Shown here piece by piece: positions 1 to 16,400 of a stretch of DNA of 40,390 nucleotides (its first letter is position 1; every line of letters begins with the position of its first letter). The notes below the pieces were generated by a model. The model ran no database searches. It saw nothing but the letters and a program-made list of their open reading frames with translations, and was not told the origin of the DNA. The stretch is from assembly GCA_019694575.1 (NCBI GenBank), contig JAIBBR010000037.1:1-40390 (forward strand), read 5' to 3'. The DNA comes from Myxococcaceae bacterium. GTDB taxonomy: Bacteria; Myxococcota; Myxococcia; Myxococcales; Myxococcaceae. Position numbers and translations under genes: made by a program.

Positions 1-768
1 CACCACCGCCGGCTGCCGGCTCGAAATGCGCACCCCGTCATTCATCGTCGCAGGCAGGGTGCTGTCGTCAGGTTTTTGCGCTGAGGGGCGTGGCAGCGGC
101 GTTTCGATGGGCGCGGCGGGCGCCGAAGGCTGCGTCGCTTCGGGCTCCGGCACCGCGTACGCGTGACTGAGCGGAATAGGCTGTGAAATCGGCGGGGTCA
201 GCACCACGGGAATGTGCGGCAACGTCGCGGGCAGCGGCACAGGAGTGCCCTTGCTGACCATCGGCACGTGTTGCACCGTGGGCGCGAAGGCCCCAGGTAG
301 AATCGACGGCGACGACACGACCGGCCCCGCGTGCACCTGCGCGGCAGAGGTCAACGGTATCGGCGCGGGAGGGTGCGACGGGCGCGCAGCAGCCACCTCG
401 GCACTCACCTCAGGAGGAATGGAGTCGAACGCACCCAAGTCAGTCAGCAACACCATCAACTGGCGCGCGGCGTCGGTAGGCAGCGGGTCAAACTTGATGC
501 GCATGCCAGGTACGGTGCCTTTTTTGGCCGCCGTGCGCTCGGCCATTGCCCAAACAACCCGCCCGGTCAGCTGCAGAACTTTGGTCCACCCTGGGCGGGC
601 CAAGTTCACGGCGACCGGCATGCCCACCGGCAGCGCTTCATTGGTCTGAATGAAAAGCCCACCCGCCGAAATATTCTGTACCGTGCAGGGCGACGACTGG
701 CTCGCAACGTTCAAATGCGCTGAGACATTGCGCGCTTGAACGCGTGGGTACTTGCGTTTGTCGTTCAC
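1..768 (-). CDS. PilZ domain protein, C-terminus beyond the window
   Basis: Probable cyclic-di-GMP-binding (PilZ) protein, incomplete: the frame is open to base 1, so the C-terminus lies outside. The reading frame follows an in-frame TAA near 804; the first good start is the GTG at 768, giving MNDKRKYPRVQ. Residues 5-9 fit the PilZ RxxxR motif (R5, R9), and N32-x-S34-x-x-G37 fits the second motif (D/N-x-S-x-x-G), with Asn in place of Asp. After the domain (about residues 1-105) comes a long Pro/Ala/Thr-rich tail to residue 256. It follows the lytic transglycosylase gene by 52 bp on the same strand. PilZ adaptors commonly act in motility and exopolysaccharide control; whether this one binds c-di-GMP is not shown by the sequence alone. 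Confidence 0.8.
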   Translation of the reverse strand, partial: MNDKRKYPRVQARNVSAHLNVASQSSPCTVQNISAGGLFIQTNEALPVGMPVAVNLARPGWTKVLQLTGRVVWAMAERTAAKKGTVPGMRIKFDPLPTDAARQLMVLLTDLGAFDSIPPEVSAEVAAARPSHPPAPIPLTSAAQVHAGPVVSSPSILPGAFAPTVQHVPMVSKGTPVPLPATLPHIPVVLTPPISQPIPLSHAYAVPEPEATQPSAPAAPIETPLPRPSAQKPDDSTLPATMNDGVRISSRQPAVV

Positions 769-820
769 GAAACCAGCCCTGAGGTGAGGGAAATAAAGCG
801 CTTACCGCATACCACATTGA

Positions 821-1450
821 CTATTTCGAGAGTGACATTGCCTCTCGGCGCGCGCGATCTTCGTCATGAAACCGCTCGAAGGCCTGCCGCACTTTGGCGG
901 GGTAAACACGGTAAGTGCTTAAGCCGCCAGTCGTTCTTAACTCACGCACCTTGCCAGGCCCTGCGTTGTACGCCATCAGCGCCATGTCTAAATCTTGAAA
1001 GCGGCGGTGCAAGTCAGCCAGGTACCGCACGCCCAACCGAACGTTCCATTCAGCGTCAGGGCCCACGGCGTCTCGGCGCGGCGACAACCCGTGCAACGCA
1101 GCCAAGTACTCAGCAGTGACGTCGGTCAGTTGCATCAACCCCCGGGCGCCCACCTGAGAAACGGCACGGGCGTCGAAGTCTGATTCGACTTCAATCACCG
1201 CCAACACCCAGCGAACATCGTAGCCCGCCTTCTGGGCCTCATCGCAGACAGCTTGGGCCACCCGCTCTTGCTCCCAATCAGTCAGGTTTTGCGCGCGCTG
1301 AAATACGATACGCTTCGCCACTTGGCAGTCGACGCTCAGTACTTTGGCTTCTGCGCCGTCGTCTAAGTCGGGCGTGCTTTGACGGGTGTCGAGCGCAATG
1401 GCGCCCAGCACGCTCAAAACCCCCAATACGGTGGCGCGGGCCAAGATCAC
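821..1450 (-). CDS. Exported lytic transglycosylase (SLT domain)
   Basis: Predicted periplasmic murein lytic transglycosylase of 209 aa, cleaving the MurNAc-GlcNAc bond of peptidoglycan. Residues 1-20 form a short hydrophobic N-terminal segment (signal or anchor). The Slt-type catalytic domain runs from about 62 to 190: ES motif with the catalytic glutamate at E89, followed by GARGLMQL (101-108) and AYNAGPGKV (160-168), the classic three signatures. The C-terminus is charged. The start is a GTG that overlaps the stop of the upstream phasin-like gene (GTGA), so translation is probably coupled. Which Slt subfamily it belongs to (MltC/E-like or other) cannot be settled by eye. Confidence 0.88.
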   Translation of the reverse strand: MILARATVLGVLSVLGAIALDTRQSTPDLDDGAEAKVLSVDCQVAKRIVFQRAQNLTDWEQERVAQAVCDEAQKAGYDVRWVLAVIEVESDFDARAVSQVGARGLMQLTDVTAEYLAALHGLSPRRDAVGPDAEWNVRLGVRYLADLHRRFQDLDMALMAYNAGPGKVRELRTTGGLSTYRVYPAKVRQAFERFHDEDRARREAMSLSK

Positions 1451-1779
1451 AGCTTGAGCCGCTCCAGTCGCTTGGTGAGACCATCGAGCCGCTCATTCAA
1501 AGCCTTGATTTCATCGCGCCTTGGCACCCGCACACGCTCAAGCATGCCGCGCACCTTCTCGTCGACCGTGCGCTCAAATTCTTTACGCTGGTTAACGACG
1601 CGCTCCGACAGCTCACGTATTTGCCGCCGCGCTTCGTCACGCTGCTCAGTGGCCGCGTCAGTCAACCGGCCCACTGTCTTGGCGAGCTCATCTTCTGCCG
1701 CTGCCACACTCGTTTGAGCCTGGCTGTAAATGCGCTCGAAAAAGTCTACCAGCGGTCGCTTTTCAGAAGTTTCGGCCAT
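1447..1779 (-). CDS. Phasin-like coiled-coil protein (second of a pair)
   Basis: A 110-aa, highly charged, almost entirely helical protein. Its C-terminal part (VRVPRRDEIKALNERLDGL) matches the end of polyhydroxyalkanoate granule-associated (phasin-type) proteins, where a V-P-x-K/R-x-E/D segment is followed by a short leucine coil. I chose the ATG at 1779 (MAETSEKRPL) because an AAGGGG sequence lies about 10 bases upstream; a GTG at 1809 would overlap the preceding gene. The same C-terminal motif occurs in the neighbouring 122-aa protein, so the two are probably tandem paralogues. No PHA synthase is visible in the window, so a granule role is inference; a general coiled-coil scaffold is the alternative. 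Confidence 0.65.
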   Translation of the reverse strand: MAETSEKRPLVDFFERIYSQAQTSVAAAEDELAKTVGRLTDAATEQRDEARRQIRELSERVVNQRKEFERTVDEKVRGMLERVRVPRRDEIKALNERLDGLTKRLERLKL

Positions 1780-1795
1780 GGCCTTACAACCCCTT

Positions 1796-2164
1796 TTAAG
1801 AACCACCACCAGCGCCAGCAGCTTTGTCTTTTTTGGTCTTGAGCAAACGATCGATCTTCTTGTTCAGCCGGGCCAACTCACGGTTCAGCGCTTCAACTTC
1901 GGCATGCGTCGCAACGCCCAAAGCCTCCATCAGACGAGACTGCAGCTCTTCGAAACGCTTCTTGAGCTCCTGCTGTCCCCCTTTGAGCTTTTTGGTCAGA
2001 ACGGTGAACTGCGCCCCCGACTGTACGCGGGCGACCAGGGCTTCAAGCTCCTTGCGTTGCTTTGCTCCCAGGGCGACCACTTCTTTTTCCATACGATTGA
2101 CCGCCGCCTTGGCCTCTTGAAGCTGACCTGCCACCTTCTTTTGCAACGCTTGTGCTTCCATCAT
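1796..2164 (-). CDS. Phasin-like coiled-coil protein (first of a pair)
   Basis: A 122-aa Lys/Glu/Ala-rich helical protein with a basic, Ala/Gly-rich tail (KTKKDKAAGAGGGS). Residues about 82-107 (LGVATHAEVEALNRELARL) repeat the phasin-type ending seen in the next gene. A strong AGGAGG stands directly before ATG-ATG; the second ATG (2161) has the more usual spacing, so the true N-terminus may be one residue shorter. First gene of the four-gene set (phasin-like, phasin-like, transglycosylase, PilZ) downstream of rpoC. There is no signal peptide, so it should be cytoplasmic. Function is inferred from the short C-terminal match only. Confidence 0.65.
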   Translation of the reverse strand: MMEAQALQKKVAGQLQEAKAAVNRMEKEVVALGAKQRKELEALVARVQSGAQFTVLTKKLKGGQQELKKRFEELQSRLMEALGVATHAEVEALNRELARLNKKIDRLLKTKKDKAAGAGGGS

Positions 2165-2231
2165 GCCTCCTCAAGTAATCAAACCCACCATAACGCAACG
2201 CGTTAGCAGCTCGCCACAGGCTCCACTGCCG

Positions 2232-2268
2232 ACAAATAAAAACAGGCGCCTGGAGTACCCCAAGCGCC
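2232..2268 (-). terminator. Intrinsic terminator after rpoC
   Basis: Read on the minus strand, GGCGCTTGG (2268-2260) pairs with CCAGGCGCC (2253-2245) over nine base pairs (one T-G) with a six-base loop, and is followed by TGTTTTTATTT. It lies about 60 bases past the rpoC stop codon and should end the rplJL-rpoBC transcript, separating it from the phasin-like operon. Confidence 0.88.
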
Positions 2269-2325
2269 CGTAGATATTGGCTGTTTTCTAAACGGGAATC
2301 TGACGCCCGCTGAAAAATGCGCCGA

Positions 2326-6531
<4,206 letters not shown>

Positions 6532-6607
6532 TTGACGTCTCCGGCAGTCACTGATGCTTCGTTAATTGAAATCGAATCGAAGAAAGATCTGTCTATTGAA
6601 GGCTCTT

Positions 6608-10819
<4,212 letters not shown>

Positions 10820-10908
10820 TCGCTTAAAGCCTCTAAAAAAACGGGATGGATGAAGGGTGAAAAAGTCAGTGGAACGCGAATTCTTGAGTGCTTCTTAAGA
10901 CAGGCAGA

Positions 10909-10937
10909 GCCGGTGCCTCTTTTGAAGAAGCACCGGC
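10909..10937 (-). promoter_or_regulatory. Hairpin between rplL and rpoB (attenuator or processing site)
   Basis: On the minus strand GCCGGTGCTTC (10937-10927) pairs with GAGGCACCGGC (10919-10909) over eleven base pairs with one T-G, around a seven-base loop. No real T-run follows, so complete termination is unlikely. E. coli has a partial terminator and an RNase III site in the equivalent rplL-rpoB gap; a similar role in lowering rpoBC expression relative to L7/L12 is inferred from position. Confidence 0.7.
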
Positions 10938-10961
10938 CCACCTTTTCAAACTTTCTTCGAG

Positions 10962-11342
10962 TTACTTCAGCTCGACCGTGGCACCTACCGCGGTGAGCTT
11001 CTCTTTCATCTTGGCGGCGTCTTCCTTGTTCACGCCCTCTTTGAGCGGCTTGGGAGCGCCTTCAACCAAGTCCTTGGCCTCTTTGAGACCCAGACCCGTG
11101 AGCTCACGAACGACCTTGATCACGTCGATCTTCTTGTCGCCAGCCTTCGCCAGTACGACCGTGAACTCGGTCTTCTCTTCAGCCGCGGCCGCAGCACCGC
11201 CCGCCGCTGGCGCACCACCCGCGGCCACCGCTACCGCGGCCGCCGAAACGCCCCACTTCTCTTCGAGCTTCTTCACCAGGTCAGCGGCTTCCATCACAGT
11301 CAGGGCCGAGAGTTGGTCAACGATCTGTTGCAAGTCTGCCAT
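10962..11342 (-). CDS. rplL: Ribosomal protein L7/L12
   Basis: 50S stalk protein L7/L12, 126 aa. The N-terminal dimerisation helix region (about 1-35), an Ala/Gly-rich hinge (about 36-53) and the C-terminal factor-binding domain ([11 protein letters not shown] to the end, with the KEAKDLVEG helix) are all present in the expected order. It recruits and stimulates translation GTPases. It lies 51 bp after rplJ, with a GGAAG ribosome binding site before the ATG, and is in the same transcript. Confidence 0.99.
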   Translation of the reverse strand: MADLQQIVDQLSALTVMEAADLVKKLEEKWGVSAAAVAVAAGGAPAAGGAAAAAEEKTEFTVVLAKAGDKKIDVIKVVRELTGLGLKEAKDLVEGAPKPLKEGVNKEDAAKMKEKLTAVGATVELK

Positions 11343-11393
11343 TTGAGTTCTTCCTTCTTTGGTTATTTCAAAAATTGGGTTGATGGGTTCGAT

Positions 11394-11906
11394 TTATTGC
11401 TTTTCTGCTTTTGCCTTGATGATCCGAGCCAGCGACGAGCCGGGTTCGGCGATGGTGCGCACCAGCTTGCCAGCGGGTTGGTTGAACATGCCGAGCAACT
11501 TCGCGCGCAGCTCGTTCAAGCCTGGCAGCTTCGCCAGCGCCTTCACGCCATTGACGTCGGTCTTCTTGCCTTCAACGACGGCGCTCTTGATCTTGAGCGT
11601 CTCGAGATCTTTGGTGAAATCAACCAAGATTTTGGCGGGAGCAATCACGTCTTTGTAGCTGATCGACACCGACACCGGCCCCACGAAGTCGTCTGCTACC
11701 AGCTCGACCGAGGTGCCTTTGGCAGCCCGCTTGGCCAAGGTGTTCTTGAGCACCTTGTATTCGACACCGCCCTCACGCAGCTTCTTGCGAAGCTTGGTCA
11801 CGGTCTCGACGTCCATCTTGCCGACTTGCGCCACGACGAGCGACTTCGCCCGCGCGAACTTGTCGGAAAGATCTTTGATCATCTCTTCTTTTTCGCTCTT
11901 CAGCAC
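11394..11906 (-). CDS. rplJ: Ribosomal protein L10
   Basis: 50S stalk base protein L10, 170 aa, which binds 23S rRNA and carries the L7/L12 dimers on its C-terminal helix. The N-terminal SEKEEMIKDLSDKFARAKS and central EYKVLKNTLAKRA segments are typical. The start is GTG at 11906, with AGGAGG ten bases upstream. L10 (with L12) normally represses its own mRNA by binding the leader; a matching leader structure lies just upstream. Here rplJ does not directly follow rplA: a terminator, a lipoprotein gene and a separate promoter lie between. Confidence 0.98.
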   Translation of the reverse strand: MLKSEKEEMIKDLSDKFARAKSLVVAQVGKMDVETVTKLRKKLREGGVEYKVLKNTLAKRAAKGTSVELVADDFVGPVSVSISYKDVIAPAKILVDFTKDLETLKIKSAVVEGKKTDVNGVKALAKLPGLNELRAKLLGMFNQPAGKLVRTIAEPGSSLARIIKAKAEKQ

Positions 11907-12177
11907 TTTTGTGTCACCTCCTGTCCAGCGATTTGCCTGGTACAGAGTTCAAGAGCGAGAGGCCAAAACATCGAACACCACCGCTTCCTGTCTCGGCAGG
12001 GCTGGCCCACTTCGGCCGTTTGAATGCCGCGCTTTCCGTCGTTTTTCTGCTCGACCCTTCATTGCTTCGAGCTGCCAAAGAAAAACCGACTTTCACCGCT
12101 GCATCCCTGCTGTCTTCACCCAGGGTATTGACGCCGCCGCCTCATCGACATTGGCGTCTGAATTGCAAAGCTTGGGG
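11907..12177 (-). ncRNA. L10 leader: autoregulatory 5' UTR of rplJL
   Basis: The roughly 270-base untranslated leader of rplJ. It contains the conserved-looking halves of the L10-leader fold: GAAGACAGCAGGG near 12116-12105 and CCCTGCCGAGACAGG near 12001-11987, in which GCAGGG pairs with CCCTGC to form the stem next to the kink-turn that L10 binds. A ribosome binding site AGGAGG follows near 11922. Identification is by motif and position upstream of rplJ; exact limits of the RNA are approximate. Confidence 0.75.
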
Positions 12178-12207
12178 CGCTTACCCGATGTCGGGAAAGG
12201 AAGTCAA
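12178..12207 (-). promoter_or_regulatory. Promoter of the rplJL-rpoBC unit
   Basis: On the minus strand a -35 TTGACT (12207-12202) and a -10-like TAAGCG (12183-12178) are separated by 18 bases. The -35 and spacing are the same as at the tRNA-tuf promoter. It lies after the lipoprotein gene, so rplJL can be transcribed independently of rplKA. The -10 match is weak. Confidence 0.55.
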
Positions 12208-12360
12208 GCTCCCCTGCGAAAGAAGGAATGAAAGTTGTAAATTCAATAACATAGACGTGCTCGAGTTGGGTCATTGGGCGCTGCGAATTCTTTAGAACGC
12301 GACAGGTGGCAACCGCATTTCCTACCCAAACAAGCAGCCTGCCTTTAGGTACCCAATGCT

Positions 12361-13479
12361 TCATTTCTCGACGCAAATGACATGCGCGGCCTGACTGCAG
12401 TCTCTGTAACTGAACGCAGGAACTTCGACCGTTGAGTCGATGACCATGCCTTCTCCAGACTGGGTCGACCAGTCGGAGCAATTCACCCGCTGACCTCCAC
12501 CTGGGCGGGTCACATAATCGCCGACCCACACGCTGACAGCGAGATGCTCGCCTTTGATAGTCAGGTCTGGAGGCGCCAAGAAGATCATCTGCCCCGCATC
12601 AGGACGGTTCACCTCATTGGCGGTCAGTATCTTGATGCCGTCTAAACGATACCAATCACCTCCGTCGAGATTCAGGAGCTCAGCTGGGTAGTTTGCGCCG
12701 AGCTGGTATGCGATGAAATTGCCGGGGCTTGAAAGTCCGTACTCCGCGGCTTCAGTCCAGCATCGGCCCGAGGCCAAATCGTTGCCTCGTATCGCTGAGT
12801 ACGTCAGAAACAGCCGGCGTGAGTTGGGCGGAGGCATCGGCACGGCGATCGGCGCGTAGCGGTCGACTCCGAAGCAATAAAGACTGACGGGGTCAGCACA
12901 CCCCGGGAAGACCGTCGAGGTCCAGCCGCGGCCACCCGCTTCAGGAAGGCCTCCCAGCGCCAGGGTTGTCGACTGGCTGTTCGTCCAATCATCGCAGGTA
13001 AACATCGGCTCTCCGTCGGGGTACGTTCCGGTCGCAACGTAATTGGGCCGTGCGTTGATGCCTCGCCGCTCGTTCATCGTCGGCAGGTGCATAAATTGGG
13101 GCGCCAAGAGATCGCTGAGCCCATCAATGACCGGCTCACCATCAGGCCGAACCCAGCCCCGCGGCCCTCCATCGAGGCCGCTCGTTTGAATCAAATGGGC
13201 CACGGCATTCCAATTACCGCCGTCAAGCACCGATAAATAGGCCGTGTACTTACCCGGCAGACCTGCATCGGTGGCTACGGCTTGGCAGTAGCTATCGGCT
13301 CCGGCACGGCCCCCGAGTTGACCTGCCTGCACTTTGCCTGAGGTGACAAAGACGATGTTGGGCTCTGTCGGCGGCGCCACTGTTCCGCAATCGCCTGGGC
13401 CAGCGACGGCTGATTCACAGCCGGTCAACCCCGCTACCGTCGCGCCCAGTAAAGCCAGAAAAATCGGTCTTCTGCTCAT
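12361..13479 (-). CDS. DUF1554-type lipoprotein inside the ribosomal protein cluster
   Basis: A 372-aa predicted lipoprotein. The signal peptide ends in the lipobox LTG-C21. The mature protein looks like two related copies of a DUF1554-type (C-type-lectin/endostatin-like fold) domain. Copy one (about 42-205) begins FVTSGKVQAGQLGGRAGAD and contains CQAVATDAGLPGKYTAYLS and CDDWT...LYCFG. Copy two (about 218-370) begins RRLFLTYSAIRGNDLASGR and ends CSDWSTQ...HVICVEK. Such domains are common in exported proteins of Leptospira and Myxococcota; their ligand is unknown. It is oddly placed between rplA and rplJ, behind the rplA terminator, and has no relation to translation that I can see. The start ATG at 13479 gives the signal peptide directly. 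Confidence 0.85.
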   Translation of the reverse strand: MSRRPIFLALLGATVAGLTGCESAVAGPGDCGTVAPPTEPNIVFVTSGKVQAGQLGGRAGADSYCQAVATDAGLPGKYTAYLSVLDGGNWNAVAHLIQTSGLDGGPRGWVRPDGEPVIDGLSDLLAPQFMHLPTMNERRGINARPNYVATGTYPDGEPMFTCDDWTNSQSTTLALGGLPEAGGRGWTSTVFPGCADPVSLYCFGVDRYAPIAVPMPPPNSRRLFLTYSAIRGNDLASGRCWTEAAEYGLSSPGNFIAYQLGANYPAELLNLDGGDWYRLDGIKILTANEVNRPDAGQMIFLAPPDLTIKGEHLAVSVWVGDYVTRPGGGQRVNCSDWSTQSGEGMVIDSTVEVPAFSYRDCSQAAHVICVEK

Positions 13480-13560
13480 AGGGCACTGCCTATGCCACCG
13501 CGCCGTTACAGAAACATCGGGTCAATGACCTATGTGATCAGCAGAACGTTCCATAGAAGC

Positions 13561-13590
13561 AAAAGCCCCCAGATTTCTCAGAGGGCTTTT
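13561..13590 (-). terminator. Intrinsic terminator after rplA
   Basis: On the minus strand AAAAGCCCTC (13590-13581) pairs with GGGGGCTTTT (13570-13561), ten base pairs with one T-G, around a ten-base loop. It lies 34 bases past the rplA stop codon and should end the tuf-secE-nusG-rplKA transcript. The T stretch is within the stem, and the structure could also work on the plus strand. Confidence 0.78.
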
Positions 13591-13624
13591 CTTCACAAAA
13601 CAATGTGAGAGGCTTGAAAGCCTA

Positions 13625-14338
13625 CTAACGGAAGCGGGCGTTGATTTCTTGCGTGTCGATCTTCACGCCTGGGCCCATCGTCGAAGAGACAGCGACGCCC
13701 TTCAGGTACACGCCCTTGGCGGTCGCGGGCTTCAGCTTCATCACCAGGTCGATCAGCACGTTGAAATTCTCGGCCAGTTTCTCAGCAGAGAACGAGCTCT
13801 TGCCGACTGGCGCGTGCACGATGCCCGCCTTCTCAGCGCGGAACTCGATTTTGCCACCCTTGGCCTCTTTGACGGCCTTCGCGACGTCCATCGTCACCGT
13901 GCCAACTTTGGGGTTCGGCATCAAGCCACGGGGACCGAGCACCTTACCCAAGCGGCCGACGACACCCATCATGTCGGGCGTGGCAATGACGGTGTCGAAG
14001 TCCATAAAGCCTTCTTCAATTTTCTTCGCCAGGTCAGCCTCACCGACAATGTCAGCGCCAGCCGCGGTCGCTTCGTTCAACTTTTCGCCCTTGGCAAAAA
14101 CTGCCACGCGAGCCGTTTTACCGGTGCCGTGCGGCAATACCACGGCGCCACGCACCATCTGATCGGCGTGTTTGGGGTCAACACCCAAGTTAATCGCCAC
14201 GTCGACGGTCTGATCGTACTTGGTCTTGGTCAGCTCCACGGTCTCTTTCAAAACCTTGAAGCCCTCGGCCACACTGTAACGTTTGTTGCGATCGACCTTG
14301 GCGGCCGCCGCACGAAATTTTTTCCCTGATTGAGGCAT
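13625..14338 (-). CDS. rplA: Ribosomal protein L1
   Basis: 50S protein L1, 237 aa, full length; it forms the mobile stalk at the tRNA exit site and can repress its own operon. Typical segments are [20 protein letters not shown] at the start, [17 protein letters not shown], and the second-domain [20 protein letters not shown]. It follows rplK by 41 bp. Unlike in most bacteria it is not directly followed by rplJ but by a terminator. Confidence 0.99.
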   Translation of the reverse strand: MPQSGKKFRAAAAKVDRNKRYSVAEGFKVLKETVELTKTKYDQTVDVAINLGVDPKHADQMVRGAVVLPHGTGKTARVAVFAKGEKLNEATAAGADIVGEADLAKKIEEGFMDFDTVIATPDMMGVVGRLGKVLGPRGLMPNPKVGTVTMDVAKAVKEAKGGKIEFRAEKAGIVHAPVGKSSFSAEKLAENFNVLIDLVMKLKPATAKGVYLKGVAVSSTMGPGVKIDTQEINARFR

Positions 14339-14379
14339 GGTGAAATTCCTTTAAATGAAGTTTTAAAAAGGGTGAGCGG

Positions 14380-14826
14380 TTAGCCGACGATGTCGATACC
14401 CATCGACCGCGCGGTACCGGCGATGGTGCGCATCGCAGCTTCCAAGGAAGCCGCGGTGGTGTCTTGGATCTTGGCCTTGGCGATCTCTTCAAGCTTTTGC
14501 TTGGTAATCTGCCCGACCTTTTCCTTACCGGTCTTCTTCGCTCCAGAGCCCTTCTTTTTCTCGGTGTGCAACCCGGCTGCCTTCTTCAACAAAATTGAAG
14601 CCGGCGGGGTCTTCAAGATGAAGTCGAACGACTTGTCTTGATAGACGGTGATGATGACGGGAATGATGAGCGCGTCTTTCATTTGAGCCTGCGTCGCGGC
14701 ATTGAAGCGCTTGCAGAACTCCATGATGTTCACGCCTTGCTGACCGAGCGCAGGACCCACCGGCGGCGCGGGGTTCGCCTTGCCGGCAGGAATCTGCAGC
14801 TTCACCTGCCCAGTTACTTTCTTCAT
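14380..14826 (-). CDS. rplK: Ribosomal protein L11
   Basis: 50S protein L11, 148 aa. The N-terminal [20 protein letters not shown] segment, the target of PrmA methylation and thiostrepton-site contacts in other bacteria, is intact, as is the rRNA-binding C-terminal half ([15 protein letters not shown] to the end). It lies 109 bp after nusG; AGGT precedes the ATG. Part of the secE-nusG-rplKA run. Confidence 0.99.
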   Translation of the reverse strand: MKKVTGQVKLQIPAGKANPAPPVGPALGQQGVNIMEFCKRFNAATQAQMKDALIIPVIITVYQDKSFDFILKTPPASILLKKAAGLHTEKKKGSGAKKTGKEKVGQITKQKLEEIAKAKIQDTTAASLEAAMRTIAGTARSMGIDIVG

Positions 14827-14935
14827 TTTTGACTACCTCAGTGGTGCAAACGGCTCTCGGCGTTACTGCCCGTCGGCCTCCCACGTTTAACGCCAGCGCA
14901 GAACCATTTCTGCTCCGGTACGACGACAACAAAAT

Positions 14936-15484
14936 TTACCCGCCAGTCTTCTCGACTTGCATGAAGTCGAGCTCCACCGGAGTGGAACGGCCGAAAATAG
15001 AGACCAACACCTTGACCCGGCCCTTCTCGGGGTTCACCTCTTCGATGGTGCCGTTGAAATTCGCAAAGGGGCCGTCGATCACCCGCACCGCGTCGCCTTC
15101 GTCGTACTGCACTCGCGGCTTCGGCTTCAAAGTACCTTCTGAAATTTGCGTGGTCAGCCGCTGCACCTCAGCGTTGCTGATCGGCGGTGGCTGCTCATTG
15201 TGCGCCGCACCCACGAAACCAGTCACCTTGGGCGTGTTCTTCACCAAGTGCCAGGTGCGATCGTTCATTTGCATCTGCACCAAGATGTACCCGGGAAAAA
15301 ACTTGCGCTTGCTGGTCTTCTTCTCGCCCTTCACCATTTCGACGACCTGTTCCATTGGAATCAGAATTTCGCCGAACTGATCTTGAAGGCTCTCGAGCTT
15401 GATTTTGTCTTCCAGGCTCTTCTTGGCCTTGTTCTCGAAGCCCGAGTACGTGTGCACCACGTACCATTTCTTATCAGCGGACAT
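14936..15484 (-). CDS. nusG: Transcription elongation/termination factor NusG
   Basis: NusG, 182 aa with the start chosen here. The NGN domain ([19 protein letters not shown], then [10 protein letters not shown]) binds RNA polymerase, and the C-terminal KOW domain ([22 protein letters not shown], with the conserved Gly) contacts NusE or Rho. The ATG at 15484 (MSADKKWY) is preceded by GAGGGCAAC and gives the normal family length. The frame stays open upstream to an ATG at 15523, two bases after the secE stop, which would add 13 residues but has no ribosome binding site. Confidence 0.97.
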   Translation of the reverse strand: MSADKKWYVVHTYSGFENKAKKSLEDKIKLESLQDQFGEILIPMEQVVEMVKGEKKTSKRKFFPGYILVQMQMNDRTWHLVKNTPKVTGFVGAAHNEQPPPISNAEVQRLTTQISEGTLKPKPRVQYDEGDAVRVIDGPFANFNGTIEEVNPEKGRVKVLVSIFGRSTPVELDFMQVEKTGG

Positions 15485-15525
15485 GTTGCCCTCGCTCGCC
15501 TTCACTTGCGCCGTCGCACCCATCG

Positions 15526-15969
15526 TTAATTTAATTTTCCCCAGAGCGCCGGCAGCCATTCAACCATCACCTTGTAGCTCAGCGAATCGATGCCAAAGAG
15601 AATCACCGCAGCCACCACCGACGCCACCACCACGGCGATCGTCGAAATACGCGTCTCTTCCCATGTGGGCCAGGTAACCTTCATCAACTCGGTGGCGATT
15701 TCGAGCGACAAGGAGCGGGTCTTTTGATTCACCCACACAAAAACGCCACCCGCTGTGGCAAGGCAAACGCCCAGCACGGTGGTCACCCGCCAACCCAAAC
15801 CTTCGAGCACTTCGGTGTTTTTGAGCGACGCCGACGCCCACACCAGATCGAGCACCTTGTCCAAGAAGAGCGCGAACACGATGCCAAACACCATCAGCGA
15901 CACGATCACCAAACGCGTCGGGTCCATGCCTGAACGATTGGCTTGTTGGCTGGCTTCGCTGGCTGACAT
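15526..15969 (-). CDS. secE: Preprotein translocase subunit SecE
   Basis: SecE, 147 aa, the clamp subunit of the SecYEG channel in the inner membrane. Three hydrophobic segments are visible (about 20-37, 62-80 and 109-128), as in the long enterobacterial form rather than the single-helix form. The conserved amphipathic stretch [17 protein letters not shown] (90-106) precedes the last helix and is diagnostic. It follows tRNA-Trp and directly precedes nusG, the usual arrangement. Confidence 0.97.
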   Translation of the reverse strand: MSASEASQQANRSGMDPTRLVIVSLMVFGIVFALFLDKVLDLVWASASLKNTEVLEGLGWRVTTVLGVCLATAGGVFVWVNQKTRSLSLEIATELMKVTWPTWEETRISTIAVVVASVVAAVILFGIDSLSYKVMVEWLPALWGKLN

Positions 15970-16029
15970 TTCCTGAACCTTTTTCTTTCTGCTCGACTGG
16001 CCGAATGGCCGAACGCTTCAATCGAAAAC

Positions 16030-16105
16030 TGGCAGGCCAGGAGGGATTCGAACCCCCAACACGCGGTTTTGGAGACCGCTGCTCTACCGTTGGAGCTACT
16101 GGCCT
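16030..16105 (-). tRNA. tRNA-Trp (CCA)
   Basis: Cloverleaf on the minus strand: acceptor AGGCCAG/CTGGCCT, D-arm AGCTCCAACGGTAGAGC, anticodon arm CGGTCTCCAAAACCG with anticodon CCA, T-arm GGGGGTTCGAATCCC. Discriminator G and an encoded 3' CCA are present (76 bases). It lies between rpmG and secE, a common position in bacteria. Confidence 0.98.
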
Positions 16106-16119
16106 AACAATACGGCGAG

Positions 16120-16284
16120 CTAGACTTTGCCTTCTTTATGCACCGTGTGCTTGCGGCAACGCGGGCAGAACTTCGAAAGCTCGAGCTTGTCTTGCTGTTT
16201 ACGACGGTTCTTGGTCGTGGAGTAGTTGCGCTCTTTGCAAGTAGAGCATTCCATCGAAATGATGCTGCGGTTACCCTTCGGCAT
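16120..16284 (-). CDS. rpmG: Ribosomal protein L33
   Basis: 50S protein L33, 54 aa, starting [20 protein letters not shown]. It is the zinc-binding (C+) form, with C13, C16, C40 and C43 as ligands (CSTC and CPRC). ATG at 16284 with AGAGGAAG upstream. It lies between tuf and tRNA-Trp, the usual rpmG-secE-nusG neighbourhood. Confidence 0.98.
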   Translation of the reverse strand: MPKGNRSIISMECSTCKERNYSTTKNRRKQQDKLELSKFCPRCRKHTVHKEGKV

Positions 16285-16340
16285 GACGACTTCCTCTGCA
16301 GATACGGCCTATTGGTTAAAACCCTACGAAGACGCTCGAA

Positions 16341-16369
16341 GGGAACGGTCTGATGACAAAGACCGTCCC
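16341..16369 (-). other. Hairpin between tuf and rpmG
   Basis: GGGACGGTCT and AGACCGTTCCC (minus strand) can pair with a one-base bulge around an eight-base loop, 32 bases after the tuf stop. No T-run follows, so it is more likely an mRNA-stabilising or processing structure than a terminator. Confidence 0.4.
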
Positions 16370-16400
16370 CTCCTGTCAAGTCACGTGAACGACGTCGCTA

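Noticed and set aside
16341-16369. Hairpin after tuf as a terminator
   Set aside because: No T-run follows and rpmG, tRNA-Trp, secE and nusG have no visible promoter of their own downstream.
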